A DNA stretch of 64,000 nucleotides from JAIVJM01 sp963816985 (GTDB lineage: Bacteria; Acidobacteriota; Blastocatellia; Pyrinomonadales; Pyrinomonadaceae): contig CAWFMF010000004.1 in the NCBI GenBank assembly GCA_963816985.1, positions 1,240,001 through 1,304,000 on the forward strand, given 5' to 3'. Numbering within the stretch: the stretch's first letter is position 1; each line of letters opens with the position of its first letter. This document shows, piece after piece, positions 9,362 through 17,923 of this stretch. A program made the position numbers and the translations under genes. A model generated the notes under the pieces. The model searched no databases. It saw nothing but the letters and a program-made list of their open reading frames with translations, and was not told the DNA's origin.

Positions 9362-9960
9362 GACACACACAGGCCGACGAAGCGACGACGTGCGAACTGT
9401 CCGCGCTCTACGCGCTCGGCGCGCTCGACACGGAAGAGGCGCGCACTTACGAAGAGCACCTCGCTGAAGGCTGCGAGGCGTGCGCGACCGAAGTCGAGGA
9501 GTTCGGCGCGACCTGCTTCGCCCTCGCACAGGCCGCGCCCGAAGCCGCGCCGCCCGAAGCCGCGCGCGAGAAACTTCTGTCGCGCGTGTCGGCTGAGACG
9601 CGGAGACCGCTGGCGAACGCATCCGACCTCCTCGTCGTCCGCGCGGGCGAGGGCGAGTGGGTCGAGACCGAGGATGCCGGCGTCTTCGTCAAGCTCCTCT
9701 ACGCCGACCGCGAGCGCGAGACCGTCACGACGCTCGTCCGCATGTCCCCCGGCTCGCGCATCCCACGCCACCGCCACCGAGGGGCCGAGCAGTGCCTCGT
9801 CCTCGAAGGCGACGTCAGCTCCGGCCCGCACACGCTCTCGGCGGGCGACTTCAACTGCGCGCTCACGGGAAGCGTCCACGACGAACTGACGAGCGTGCAC
9901 GGAGCCTTGCTCCTCATCGTCTCGCCGGAGAGCTACGACGTGCTCTCGCCCCGCGCCTGA
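9358..9960 (+). CDS. Cupin-type zinc anti-sigma factor (ChrR-like)
   Basis: A 200-residue predicted anti-sigma factor for the sigma gene it overlaps by ATGA. The N-terminal half has the HLAEGCEAC zinc motif of the ASF domain (His with a Cys pair, spacing 4 rather than the usual 3). The C-terminal half is a cupin with the metal box PRHRHRGAEQ and LVLEGDV. In ChrR proteins the cupin senses singlet oxygen or organic oxidants and frees the sigma factor; the same role is inferred here. It is followed by a palindromic repeat block. Confidence 0.85.
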   Translation: MRHTQADEATTCELSALYALGALDTEEARTYEEHLAEGCEACATEVEEFGATCFALAQAAPEAAPPEAAREKLLSRVSAETRRPLANASDLLVVRAGEGEWVETEDAGVFVKLLYADRERETVTTLVRMSPGSRIPRHRHRGAEQCLVLEGDVSSGPHTLSAGDFNCALTGSVHDELTSVHGALLLIVSPESYDVLSPRA

Positions 9961-9968
9961 TTGATTTA

Positions 9969-10190
9969 AGAGCCCTGAAAGGGCTCAAGACAATAGCCGG
10001 GGGCAAGCAGACGAAAGTCTGCGCCGCCCCCGGTTCGCACGGTTAAAAGAATCCGACCCTGAAGGGGTCGCAGTTCGACGTTGAATCTGCGACCCCATCA
10101 GGGTCGAATCTCTTTCCTCGCCTGTTCCGGGGGCGACGTGCTTCGCACTTGCCCCCGGCTATTACCTTCATCCCCTTCGGGGATGCCGCC
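9969..10190. repeat. Mosaic of nested inverted repeats
   Basis: The gap between the anti-sigma gene and fbaB holds matched palindromic blocks: AGCCCTGAAAGGGCT at its left end, AATAGCCGGGGGCAAG near 9992 answered by CTTGCCCCCGGCTATT near 10150, and AATCCGACCCTGAAGGGG near 10050 answered by CCCCATCAGGGTCG near 10092. It shares the TAGCCGGGGG core with the block at 53193-53452. Confidence 0.75.
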
Positions 10191-10220
10191 TGCCGGTGGG
10201 ATTGTGGACGCCTTTGCTGC

Positions 10221-10226
10221 TATAAT
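10221..10226 (+). promoter_or_regulatory. Candidate -10 element for fbaB
   Basis: A consensus TATAAT lies 72 bases upstream of the fbaB start, immediately after the repeat block. The -35 position (about 10198-10203, GGGATT) is poor, so this may be an activator-dependent or extended -10 promoter. Confidence 0.5.
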
Positions 10227-10297
10227 TTCGCGCAGTCAGACACTCAAAAAAGCCGCTCGCAAAATTCTTATTTGACCGTCAGGAGGATCGAATCACG

Positions 10298-11395
10298 ATG
10301 GCAACCGAACTCAGGCGCGAGGGGACGCCGCTCGAACGAATCGAGGAACTGCTCGGCGAGGACGCGCGCGCGCTGCTCGAATACAAGTCGCAGACGATCT
10401 CGAAGGATTTGATTCAGGCACCCGGCCCGGACTTCATTGACCGCGTGTGGGCGCACTCCGACCGGAACCCTTCGGTGCTGCGTGCGATTCAAACCCTCTT
10501 CGACGGGGGCCGCCTCGCGGGGACGGGCTACCTCTCAATCCTGCCCGTGGATCAGGGCATCGAGCACTCGGCGGGCGCGTCGTTCGCGCCGAACCCGCAG
10601 TACTTCGACCCCGAAAACATCGTCCGGCTGGCGATTGAGGGCGGCTGCAACGCCGTCGCCTCGACCTTCGGCGTCCTCGGCTCGGTGGCGCGTAAGTTCG
10701 CGCACAAGATTCCCTTCATCGTCAAAGTCAACCACAACGAGCTTCTGACCTACCCGAACCGCTTCGATCAGGTGATGTTCGGAACCGTGGAGCAGGCGCG
10801 CGACATGGGCGCGGTCGCCGTCGGCGCGACCATCTACTTCGGCTCCGACGAGTCCACGCGACAGATTACGGAAGTCAGCGAGGCTTTCGCCTTCGCGCAC
10901 GAGCTGGGCATGGCGACCATCCTCTGGTGCTACCTCCGCAACCCGAAGTTCAAGGGCAAAGAAGGCGACATGCACACCGCCGCCGACTTGACGGGGCAGG
11001 CCAATCACCTCGGCGTGACCATCGAGGCCGACATCATCAAGCAGAAGCTGCCCGAACGTAACGGCGGCTACAACATGCTCAACGTCGAGTCGTCCTACGG
11101 CAAGACGAACCCGAAGATTTACACCGAGTTGACGAGCGATAACCCGATTGACCTCGTCCGCTATCAGGTGGCGAACTGCTACATGGGCCGCTGCGGCCTC
11201 ATCAACTCCGGCGGCGAGTCCAAAGGCCAGAGCGACATGGCCGAGGCCGTCCGCACCGCCGTCATCAACAAGCGCGGCGGCGGCATGGGGCTCATTTCGG
11301 GCCGCAAGGCGTTCCAGCGCCCGATGGCCGAGGGCGTCCAGCTCCTCAACGCCATTCAGGACGTGTACCTCGCCGAAGAGATTACGGTCGCCTGA
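10298..11395 (+). CDS. fbaB: Class I fructose-bisphosphate aldolase
   Basis: A 365-residue DhnA/FbaB-type aldolase interconverting fructose 1,6-bisphosphate with glyceraldehyde 3-phosphate and dihydroxyacetone phosphate. It follows the E. coli FbaB sequence closely along its whole length: GYLSILPVDQGIEHSAGAS, IPFIVKVNHNE, AVAVGATIYFGS, DLTGQANHLG, RYQVANCYMGRCGLINSGG and VINKRGGGMGLISGRKAF, which include the Schiff-base lysine region. AGGAGG at 10281-10286 supports the start. It is sandwiched between two sigma/anti-sigma pairs, with the next sigma gene starting within about ten bases of its stop. Confidence 0.95.
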   Translation: MATELRREGTPLERIEELLGEDARALLEYKSQTISKDLIQAPGPDFIDRVWAHSDRNPSVLRAIQTLFDGGRLAGTGYLSILPVDQGIEHSAGASFAPNPQYFDPENIVRLAIEGGCNAVASTFGVLGSVARKFAHKIPFIVKVNHNELLTYPNRFDQVMFGTVEQARDMGAVAVGATIYFGSDESTRQITEVSEAFAFAHELGMATILWCYLRNPKFKGKEGDMHTAADLTGQANHLGVTIEADIIKQKLPERNGGYNMLNVESSYGKTNPKIYTELTSDNPIDLVRYQVANCYMGRCGLINSGGESKGQSDMAEAVRTAVINKRGGGMGLISGRKAFQRPMAEGVQLLNAIQDVYLAEEITVA

Positions 11396-11400
11396 GATTT

Positions 11401-12087
11401 TTGAGCCACGAATCCGAGCGGCTGCGCGTCCTCGTAGGTGGAAGCGCAGCCATTCTTTTAGACGCCGAGGGCGACGAGAGCTTGTCACAGGCACGGCCAG
11501 AAACAGACGCGCGCGACGCACAACTCCTCTCGGAGGTCGCGCGGAAGGACGAGCGGGCGTTCGCCGCGCTTTACGATCAATATAGCTCCATCCTTTTCGG
11601 CCTCATGCTCCGTATATTACACAGCCGCGCCGAGGCGGAAGACGTTTTGCAGGAAGTCTTCCTTCAGGTCTGGCAGCAGGCCCCCTCGTTCGACCCGACG
11701 CGAGGTCGCCCCTTCACATGGCTCGTCACCCTGGCGCGGAGCCGCGCCATTGACCGCCTGCGCGCCGTCGAATCGCGCGAGCGGACGGCGAAGCGTTCGG
11801 CGGAGGAAGGCACTTCGGCTGCGGGCGAGCCCGTGTCGCCGAAGGAAGAGGCGGCGGACGAGCTGGCCCTGCGCGGCGAGCGGGCCGAGGTCGTGCGCGG
11901 CGCGCTCGCGCAGTTGTCCGAGGAGCAGCGGAGCACGCTCCTTTTGGCCTACCTCGGCGGGATGTCGCAGACCGAGATTGCCGAGCAGACCGGCCAACCG
12001 CTCGGCACGGTCAAGACGCGCACGCGCTCCGGGCTCAAAAAACTGCATGAGCTTCTGCGCAACAGATACGGCGAGGGCGTCGTCTAA
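11401..12087 (+). CDS. ECF sigma factor
   Basis: A second ECF sigma factor. Region 2 contains AFAALYDQYSSILFGLMLRI and the FTWLVTLARSRAIDRLR block; region 4 contains LSEEQRSTLLLAYLGGMSQT and GQPLGTVKTRTR. It is clearly related to the factor at 8759. The start is uncertain: TTG 11401 gives 228 residues but has no ribosome site; TTG 11482, preceded by GAGGG, would remove 27 poorly conserved residues. It probably reads from the fbaB transcript, and its anti-sigma gene follows. Confidence 0.88.
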   Translation: MSHESERLRVLVGGSAAILLDAEGDESLSQARPETDARDAQLLSEVARKDERAFAALYDQYSSILFGLMLRILHSRAEAEDVLQEVFLQVWQQAPSFDPTRGRPFTWLVTLARSRAIDRLRAVESRERTAKRSAEEGTSAAGEPVSPKEEAADELALRGERAEVVRGALAQLSEEQRSTLLLAYLGGMSQTEIAEQTGQPLGTVKTRTRSGLKKLHELLRNRYGEGVV

Positions 12088-12158
12088 GCTATCCGGCGGC
12101 GCGCGCGCCGTCATGTCTCTGAAATTGAGTCGAAGAAACCTCGCGTGAAGATTTTTTG

Positions 12159-13076
12159 ATGGGCCACGAAGATTACAAGGAGTTGCTGGCGCTGGAAGCG
12201 GCGGGCGCGCTCGCCGCTGAAGAGTCGCGCGCGCTCGCCGAGCACCTCGCGTCGTGCGGGGAGTGCCCGCGCGAGTTGGAGGAGCTGCGCGACACGGCGG
12301 CGTCGCTCCTGTACACCGTCGCGCCCGTCGCGCCGCCCGCGCACCTCCGCTCCCGCGTGCTCGAACAGGTCAGGGCTCTCGGCGATGCGCCGGGGGTGTC
12401 GGCGGTCAATGCTCAAGGGGCGACGACGCGCGCGGGCGTTGAAAATGAAGATGAAGGAAGCGCCCCATGGACTCAGGCCGTCCGCGTTCCTCGCCCCGAC
12501 GCGCGCCCCGGACTGTGGCAACTCCTGACGGGCCGCCCGTCGCTCGCCTTCGGGGCGTTCGCGTCCCTCTTCGTCATCATCGCGCTCGGCGGGCTGTCCC
12601 TCGCGCTCTGGCAGCGCAACCGAGAGCTGCGCGCGGAGACGGCGCGGCTCTCGGCGCGGCTCGACGACCTTCAACAGGAGCTTGCCGTCGGGCGCGAACA
12701 ACTCGCGCGCGCGCGCGAGGTCAACGACCTGCTCACGGCCCCCGGCACGGCGATGGTCTCGCTCAAAGGGATGGAGGTCGCGCCGGAGGCGCACGCGAGC
12801 GTCGCATATGACCGCCGTTCAGGCCGCGTCGTCCTGCTCGCCTCGGCGCTGCCGACCCCGCCCGCGGGCAAGGCGTACCAGCTCTGGTTCATCACCGACG
12901 ATAAGAAGGTTCTGCCCGGCGGCGTCTTCAAGACCGACGCCGGAGGGCAGGGCCAACTCGCCGACCGACTGCCGGAGGGCGTCAGCCGCCCCTCCGCCTT
13001 CGCCGTCACGCTCGAAGACGAGCGCGGCGTGCCTAAGGCGCAAGGCAGCATGTATCTCCTCAGCGCCGCCTCTTAA
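12159..13076 (+). CDS. RskA-like transmembrane anti-sigma factor
   Basis: A membrane anti-sigma factor of about 305 residues. The N-terminal zinc motif HLASCGEC (H-x3-C-x2-C) lies near residue 30 and would bind the upstream sigma factor. A single transmembrane helix (FGAFASLFVIIALGGLSLAL) lies near residues 128-147, followed by a coiled coil (RETARLSARLDDLQQELAV-type heptads). The periplasmic C-terminal domain is the RskA fold, with GKAYQLWFITDDKK as its signature. Release by regulated proteolysis is known for the family and inferred here. Confidence 0.88.
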   Translation: MGHEDYKELLALEAAGALAAEESRALAEHLASCGECPRELEELRDTAASLLYTVAPVAPPAHLRSRVLEQVRALGDAPGVSAVNAQGATTRAGVENEDEGSAPWTQAVRVPRPDARPGLWQLLTGRPSLAFGAFASLFVIIALGGLSLALWQRNRELRAETARLSARLDDLQQELAVGREQLARAREVNDLLTAPGTAMVSLKGMEVAPEAHASVAYDRRSGRVVLLASALPTPPAGKAYQLWFITDDKKVLPGGVFKTDAGGQGQLADRLPEGVSRPSAFAVTLEDERGVPKAQGSMYLLSAAS

Positions 13077-13190
13077 AACCCCCGCCCCCGCCGCCCGCCG
13101 GTTCAGCCTCCGGCGGCTTCTCTGCTAAACTGTCGCGCAAGGATTCAGACCCGAAAAAACATTTTCTGCGTGTGCAAGGAGTAGCCCGGA

Positions 13191-13403
13191 ATGGCGGACG
13201 AGAAACCGAAACTGTCGAACGAGATTAACCCCCAGACGGGGCAGTTTGACGCGCGATTCATGCTCTGGCGCATGTTCTGCTCCGACAACAACGTCCCCGT
13301 CGAGACCCTCCCCAGCGACCTCAAAGGGGAGGTCAAAGAGAAGTGGGAAAAGATCAAGAACGAGGAACTCCACAAGCCCGTGGAGGAAGGCAAGCAGCCG
13401 TAA
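13191..13403 (+). CDS. Small hypothetical protein (70 aa)
   Basis: An unrecognised, highly charged 70-residue soluble protein with a lysine/glutamate-rich helical C-terminus (DLKGEVKEKWEKIKNEEL). AAGGAG at 13177-13182 sits eight bases before the ATG, and the composition is unlike chance frames here. The stop codon TAA at 13401 is part of the first CCGTAAA heptamer of the repeat that follows, so the repeat has defined the end of this gene. Confidence 0.65.
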   Translation: MADEKPKLSNEINPQTGQFDARFMLWRMFCSDNNVPVETLPSDLKGEVKEKWEKIKNEELHKPVEEGKQP

Positions 13404-13508
13404 ACCGTGACGGGTAAACGGTGACGAGAGAAAGGCCGTGAGCCGCGAACCGAGACGAGAAGAACTGCCTTTCTCCCGTCACGGTTTACGGTTTACGGTT
13501 CACGGCTT
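13398..13508. repeat. Palindromic heptamer repeat, CCGTAAA/CCGTGAC family
   Basis: The left arm (13398-13428) reads as period-7 units CCGTAAA, CCGTGAC, GGGTAAA, CGGTGAC. The right arm (13475-13508) is the complement (GTCACGG, TTTACGG units). The loop has no obvious gene. The same family recurs at 42360-42482 and 63671-63790. Confidence 0.85.
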
Positions 13509-13522
13509 TTGAGGTTTCGCAG

Positions 13523-15935
13523 ATGCCGATGAGTGCGCGCTCGGCCAGTCTGGCCGAAGTCCTGGACGGGATGACGACCGAGGGGGCGTCGGAGCTGACC
13601 GAGCACTTCGAGGGCTCGCAAGACCTCCGCTGTTACGCCTGCGGCCACCGCTGCCTCATCCGCGAAGGCAAGCGCGGCATCTGCAAAGTCCGCTTCAACG
13701 AAGGGGGACACCTCCTCGTCCCCACCGGCTACGTCGCCGCCCTCGCCTGCGACCCCACCGAGAAGAAGCCCTTCTTCCACCTCCTCCCCGGCTCCGACAC
13801 TCTCACCTTCGGCATGCTCGGCTGCGACCTCCACTGCGGTTATTGCTTTACGGGAGAGACAGTCGTCATCACCGACCGCGGGCCGACGACTTTTAAAGAG
13901 TTGTTCGACTCCGCGCGCCGCATTGACGTTCGGGCTGACGCCGAGGTTGCTTACCCTGACGGCCTCCGCGCGGTCGCGGCGTCGGGGAATACGCGCGCGG
14001 TGCGCGGGGTTTTCAAACACCACTACCGGGGTAAACTCGCAGTCGTCCGCCCGTACTATCTCCCCGCACTGCGATGCACGCCCGACCACCGCGTTTACGC
14101 GACGGACGACATCGCCGCCGACCCGCAGCTCACGCGCGCGCAGGAACTGACTGCGGCGCACTACCTTGCGATTCCTCGCCGTTATTCTTTCTCTTCGCCG
14201 CAGGTGATTGATGTCGCGCAAGAGCTACGCGCGCATCGGGTCACTTACCGCGTGCCGTGGGCGCTCCCCGCCGCCTCACGTCGTGAGATAGCGGAGGCTA
14301 CCGCGCGCGGCGAAACGTCTCGTGTCATCGGCGACAGGCTCGGTAAAGACGCCTCCTACGTTCGGCACGTGCGGAGTAAGATGCGGCGCGGTCGGGCAGC
14401 GGACGAGCGCACGGGCGGGCCGTTGATTGAGAATAGCTCCCTTCGATTTCCGAACGAACACCGACCGGGGATACCGCTCTCGATTCGGCTCGACGTGGGA
14501 ATGGCGCGGCTGCTCGGACTCTATTGCGCCGAGGGCTCCGTCTGCGCCAGCAAGACGCGCCCGAACAGTCACGTGCTCAACTTCAGTTTCTCCCACGCCG
14601 AATCGCACTTGGCTGATGAAGTCATTTCACTGCTCCGAACGTGCGTCGCGGCTCAAGGCTGCGCGCGTGCGGCGCACGACGACCTTAGCCGTCAAGGCCA
14701 ATAAATCTTCCGCCGCCCTCTTGTTCAAGTCGCTCGGCGGCAAAGGCTCCGGCGAAAAGCGCGTCCCGCGAATGTTATTCGACGCGCACCGCCCAATCGT
14801 CCGCGCGTTCCTCGATGCCTACGTCGAAGGCGACGGCCACCGCTACCCCGGAGGGAAAGTCAGCATCACGACCGTCTCCCGCCAGATGGCTTATGACATC
14901 GCCTGGCTGGCGCTGAAGCTCGGACATCTACCGTCGCTCTATGATTCGGCAGTGGAGGAGCGGGGATTCATTCAGGGCCGGGAGGTGAAGCGTGCGCCGC
15001 ACCAGTACACGGTCGTGTGGTATGAAGACTCCGAGGCCAAACGCAAAGCCGTGGAGACGGATGCTTACTTCCTTATTCCCTTACGCGGCATTGACTTCGT
15101 CGAGTACGACGGCGATGTCTTTAACATGGAAGTCGAAGAGGAACACAACTACCTCGCCGGATTCTTTCTGGTCTCAAACTGTCAAAATTGGTTAACTTCG
15201 CAAGCCCTGCGAGACGACGCGGCGGGGACTGCGCCGAGGGAGGTCTCGGCGGGGCGGATGGTTTCGATGGCGCGGGAGTGCGGGGCGCGGGTCGTGGGGT
15301 CGAGTTATAACGAGCCGCTGATTACGGCGGAATGGGCGGTCGAGGTTTTCAAAAAGGCGAAGGGCGAGGGGTTCAAGACGGCGTTCATCTCGAACGGGAA
15401 CGCGACGCCGCAAGTGCTTGATTACCTGAGGCCGTGGACGGACTGCTACAAGATTGATTTGAAGTCCATGAGCGACCGCAACTACCGGCAGTTGGGCGGA
15501 GTCGTGGACAACATCCTCGACACGGTGCGGATGGTCAAGGAGCGCGGCTTCTGGGAGGAGATCGTGACGCTCGTCATCCCCGGCTTCAACGACTCGGAGG
15601 AAGAACTCAGGCGCGCGGCTGACTTCATCGCTTCGGTCTCGACCGACATCCCGTGGCACCTGACGGCCTTTCATCAGGACTACCGCATGACGGAGAACGC
15701 GAACACGACCGCCGCGCAGTTAGTGCGTGCCTGCGAATGGGGACAAGAGGCCGGGCTCAAGTTTGTCTACGCCGGGAACCTGCCGGGCCGGGTCGGTCGC
15801 TGGGAGAACACCTTCTGCCCGGCCTGCGACGAACTCCTCGTCGAACGTTACGGCTACCGCATCCTGCAAATGAAGCTCGGCGCGGACGGCCTCTGCCCCA
15901 AATGCGCGGAGCGGATTCCGGGCGTGTGGGGATAA
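13523..15935 (+). CDS. amrS: AmmeMemoRadiSam system radical SAM enzyme, intein-interrupted and frameshifted
   Basis: The extein is a radical SAM protein of the AmmeMemoRadiSam family, related to pyruvate-formate-lyase activases; its substrate is not established. The N-extein (107 residues) carries CYACGHRCLIREGKRGIC and GMLGCDLHCGY. The C-extein begins CQNW and runs 251 residues to FCPACDE and LCPKCAE. Joined, they give 358 residues and restore CDLHCGYCQNW, the cluster motif. Between them lies a LAGLIDADG intein (13844-15179). The frame changes by one base near 14642, inside the endonuclease part, and the first frame stops at 14702-14704. GAGG at 13511 supports ATG 13523. The usual partner AmmeMemoRadiSam genes are not in the window. 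Confidence 0.88.
13844..15179 (+). mobile_element. LAGLIDADG homing intein in amrS
   Basis: Intein of 445 codons plus one extra base. Splicing blocks are visible: Cys1 in CFTGETVVITDRG (block A), RCTPDHRVYAT (block B, with the TxxH histidine), and the C-terminal VFNMEVEEEHNYLAGFFLVSN (blocks F and G) followed by Cys+1. The penultimate residue is Ser instead of the usual His. The endonuclease motifs are LLGLYCAEGSV (about 14514-14546) and FLDAYVEGDGH (about 14811-14843). A helix-turn-helix-like segment (about 14279-14385) precedes them. A one-base frameshift separates the two LAGLIDADG motifs. Confidence 0.88.
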
Positions 15936-15936
15936 C

Positions 15937-16020
15937 AACAGAACCGCGAGCGGTCTTTCGGGCGGGTTGGGTGTTGATGAAACCCAACCCGCTCGCTACC
16001 GCTCGCGGTACTGCTGTTTA
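15937..16020. repeat. Palindromic repeat, ACCGCGAGCGGTAGCGAGCGG family
   Basis: The arms are AGAACCGCGAGCGGT at about 15950 and ACCGCTCGCGGTACTGCTG at its right end, with an inner GGGTTGGGT/ACCCAACCC pairing. It fills the gap between the convergent amrS and NTF2 genes and could also terminate both. The sister copy at 24876-24970 is perfect. Confidence 0.75.
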
Positions 16021-16959
16021 CTACTTGATGACCGTGCCTTGGTGGAAAGCGGCTTGCCACTTGCCGCCGCGGTTGACCCAGGCGGAGCTGTGGCGCATGC
16101 CTTTGGGCGGCCAAGTGCGGCCCGTGCCCTTGGCGACGTAAGTGATGACGGAGGCGTCGCCGTCTATCTTCACTTCCTTGAAGTCGCTGAGGATGACGGA
16201 AGAGAAGTTCACCTGCTTGACGCCCGCGACCGAGCCCGCCTTGTCGGTGACGCCGTCGGGCTCGACCTCCACGAAGTCGCTCGTGAGGAAAGCGGCGAAG
16301 CCGTCCCAGTTCCTCGCCTTGAGCATGTCCCAGACCTGCTTCTCGGCGTCGGTGACGCTCGCCGGGGCGGGGGCGGCAGTAGCGGCTGGCGAGGCCGTGT
16401 TGCTGTTGGAGGCCGCCGCGTTGCTGTTGTCCGGAGAATCGCTCGCGGTGGGCGGCGGCGGCGCGACCATCGTCTCCTGATGGAAGATGGCGAGCCACTT
16501 GCCGCCGCGCTTGACGAAGACGGTGGTGTCGCGCGAGGGGGTTTCGGGAATGGGCTGCCCGTCGTACTTGCCTTTGGCGTTGGTAGTGTAGGTCAGGACG
16601 GCGGCGTCCGGGTCGAGCTTCACGACCTTCGTGTCAGAAATCGCGTATTCGGTCAACTCCATCTTCTTCAGACCTTCGAGGGTCTGCGTCTTATCGTAGA
16701 CGCCGGAGTCGTTGACGGTGATCGCGGCGTCGTCGAGGTGAGCGGCGAAGGCGTCCCAGTTCTTCGACTTGATGGCCTCCCAAATCTCCCGGTCGAGGGC
16801 GATGAGTTCGGCGTCGGAGACGGCGGGCGGCGAGGCTTGCGCCGTCGCGGTGTTGGAGTTGACGGCGGCGAGGTTGGCGTTATTACTATTCCCTTGCTCG
16901 GCGGGGGCGCAGGCCGACGCGGCGGCGAGCAGCGCGGCGAGCACGATAATTCGCTTCAT
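16021..16959 (-). CDS. Lipoprotein with two NTF2-like (DUF4440/SnoaL) domains
   Basis: A 312-residue predicted lipoprotein: the signal peptide ends in LLAAASAC, giving a lipobox near residue 17. A low-complexity Asn/Ala linker follows, then two NTF2-like domains (about residues 45-165 and 195-310) joined by a second Asn/Ala/Ser linker. The domains repeat the same landmarks: IKSKNWDAFAAHL and LKARNWDGFAAFL, then GKWLAIFHQET and GKWQAAFHQGT. They are an internal duplication. Ligand or enzymatic function cannot be told from sequence. Confidence 0.82.
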   Translation of the reverse strand: MKRIIVLAALLAAASACAPAEQGNSNNANLAAVNSNTATAQASPPAVSDAELIALDREIWEAIKSKNWDAFAAHLDDAAITVNDSGVYDKTQTLEGLKKMELTEYAISDTKVVKLDPDAAVLTYTTNAKGKYDGQPIPETPSRDTTVFVKRGGKWLAIFHQETMVAPPPPTASDSPDNSNAAASNSNTASPAATAAPAPASVTDAEKQVWDMLKARNWDGFAAFLTSDFVEVEPDGVTDKAGSVAGVKQVNFSSVILSDFKEVKIDGDASVITYVAKGTGRTWPPKGMRHSSAWVNRGGKWQAAFHQGTVIK

Positions 16960-17032
16960 GGCAGGAACTCCAGTGGCGGAGATGGTCGAGCGCGTGGGTT
17001 CTATGACAAACCGGGGGCAGAGTCAATAGGAG

Positions 17033-17141
17033 AAAAGTAAAAAGGCAAAAGGTAAAAGGCAAAAGGAAGGAAGAGCGTGCGTTGTCAACACAGCCTCTCC
17101 GCTCTTCACTTTTGCCTTTTACCTTTTTACTTTTGCCTTGC
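17033..17141. repeat. Palindromic heptamer repeat, AAAAGGC family
   Basis: The left arm (17033-17066) is built of AAAAGGC/AAAAGGT units at period 7, the right arm (17106-17141) of the complementary GCCTTTT/ACCTTTT units. It begins right after the glycosyltransferase stop codon. The copy at 41424-41520 is translated as part of a lipoprotein. Confidence 0.85.
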
Positions 17142-17143
17142 GT

Positions 17144-17914
17144 TTAGTCGGGCGTGGCTTCGTCGCTCGTGCTGAGGAGGTGCGTGTTGTTGTCGTCGTC
17201 GTGGCGGCGGCGCGCGAAGCGGAGACGCCAGGGCATGAGGACGGACTCGAAGATGACGGCGCGCGACATCTTCGAGTGGCCCTCGCGGCGGTCGGTGAAG
17301 ATGATGGGGACTTCGGCAATACGCAGTCCCTCCTTGCGCGCGCGGTAGGTCGCCTCGACGAGGAAGGCGTAGCCTTCGGCGACGATGCGGCCTTCGAGGA
17401 GGTGGCGGACGGCCCTCTGCGTGTAGCAGCGAAAGCCGGTCGTCGCGTCGCCGACGCGCAGTCCCGTGATGGCGCTCACGTAGCGGTTGGCGAAGCGGCT
17501 CAGGACGCGTCGCCGCATGGGCCAGTTCTGAATCCCGCCGCCCTCGCAGTAGCGCGAGCCGATGACGACGTCCGCCTCGCGGCTCGCCGCGATGAGCGCG
17601 GGGATGGTCGCCGGGTCGTGCGAGAAGTCGGCGTCCATCTGCACGACGCGCGCGTAGCCGCCTTCGAGCGCGCTCCGGTAGCCGTCAATGATGCTCCGCC
17701 CGTAGCCGCGCGCGCCCGTCCGCCGCAGGACGCGGAAGCGCGGCTCCCGCCCGTACAGCTCTTCGGCGAGGTCAGCCGTCTTGTCCGGCGAGTTGTCGTC
17801 GAGCAGGAGCACGTCGGCCTCCGCGTCGAGCGCGAGCAACTGCCCGACGAGGCCGGGCACGTTCTCCCGCTCGTTGTAAGTCGGCACGATGATAAGCGTG
17901 CGGTCGTTATTCAT
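17144..17914 (-). CDS. Polyprenol monophosphomannose synthase-like GT2
   Basis: A 256-residue family 2 glycosyltransferase of the dolichol-phosphate mannosyltransferase type, which moves a sugar from a nucleotide donor to a polyprenyl phosphate. It has LIIVPTYNERENVPGL, VLLLDDNSPDKT, VVQMDADFSHDP (metal-binding DXD) and VIGSRYCEGGG. There is no C-terminal membrane region, as in the soluble Dpm1 class. It is followed downstream on the other side of a repeat by an NTF2 lipoprotein and preceded by a GT39 gene, which uses polyprenyl-linked sugars; a shared glycosylation pathway is inferred. Confidence 0.88.
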   Translation of the reverse strand: MNNDRTLIIVPTYNERENVPGLVGQLLALDAEADVLLLDDNSPDKTADLAEELYGREPRFRVLRRTGARGYGRSIIDGYRSALEGGYARVVQMDADFSHDPATIPALIAASREADVVIGSRYCEGGGIQNWPMRRRVLSRFANRYVSAITGLRVGDATTGFRCYTQRAVRHLLEGRIVAEGYAFLVEATYRARKEGLRIAEVPIIFTDRREGHSKMSRAVIFESVLMPWRLRFARRRHDDDNNTHLLSTSDEATPD

Positions 17915-17923
17915 TCAGGTAAG

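Noticed and set aside
14630..14710. Programmed +1 frameshift in the intein
   Set aside because: No slippery codon, internal Shine-Dalgarno or downstream structure that I can recognise at the shift; error or decay is simpler.
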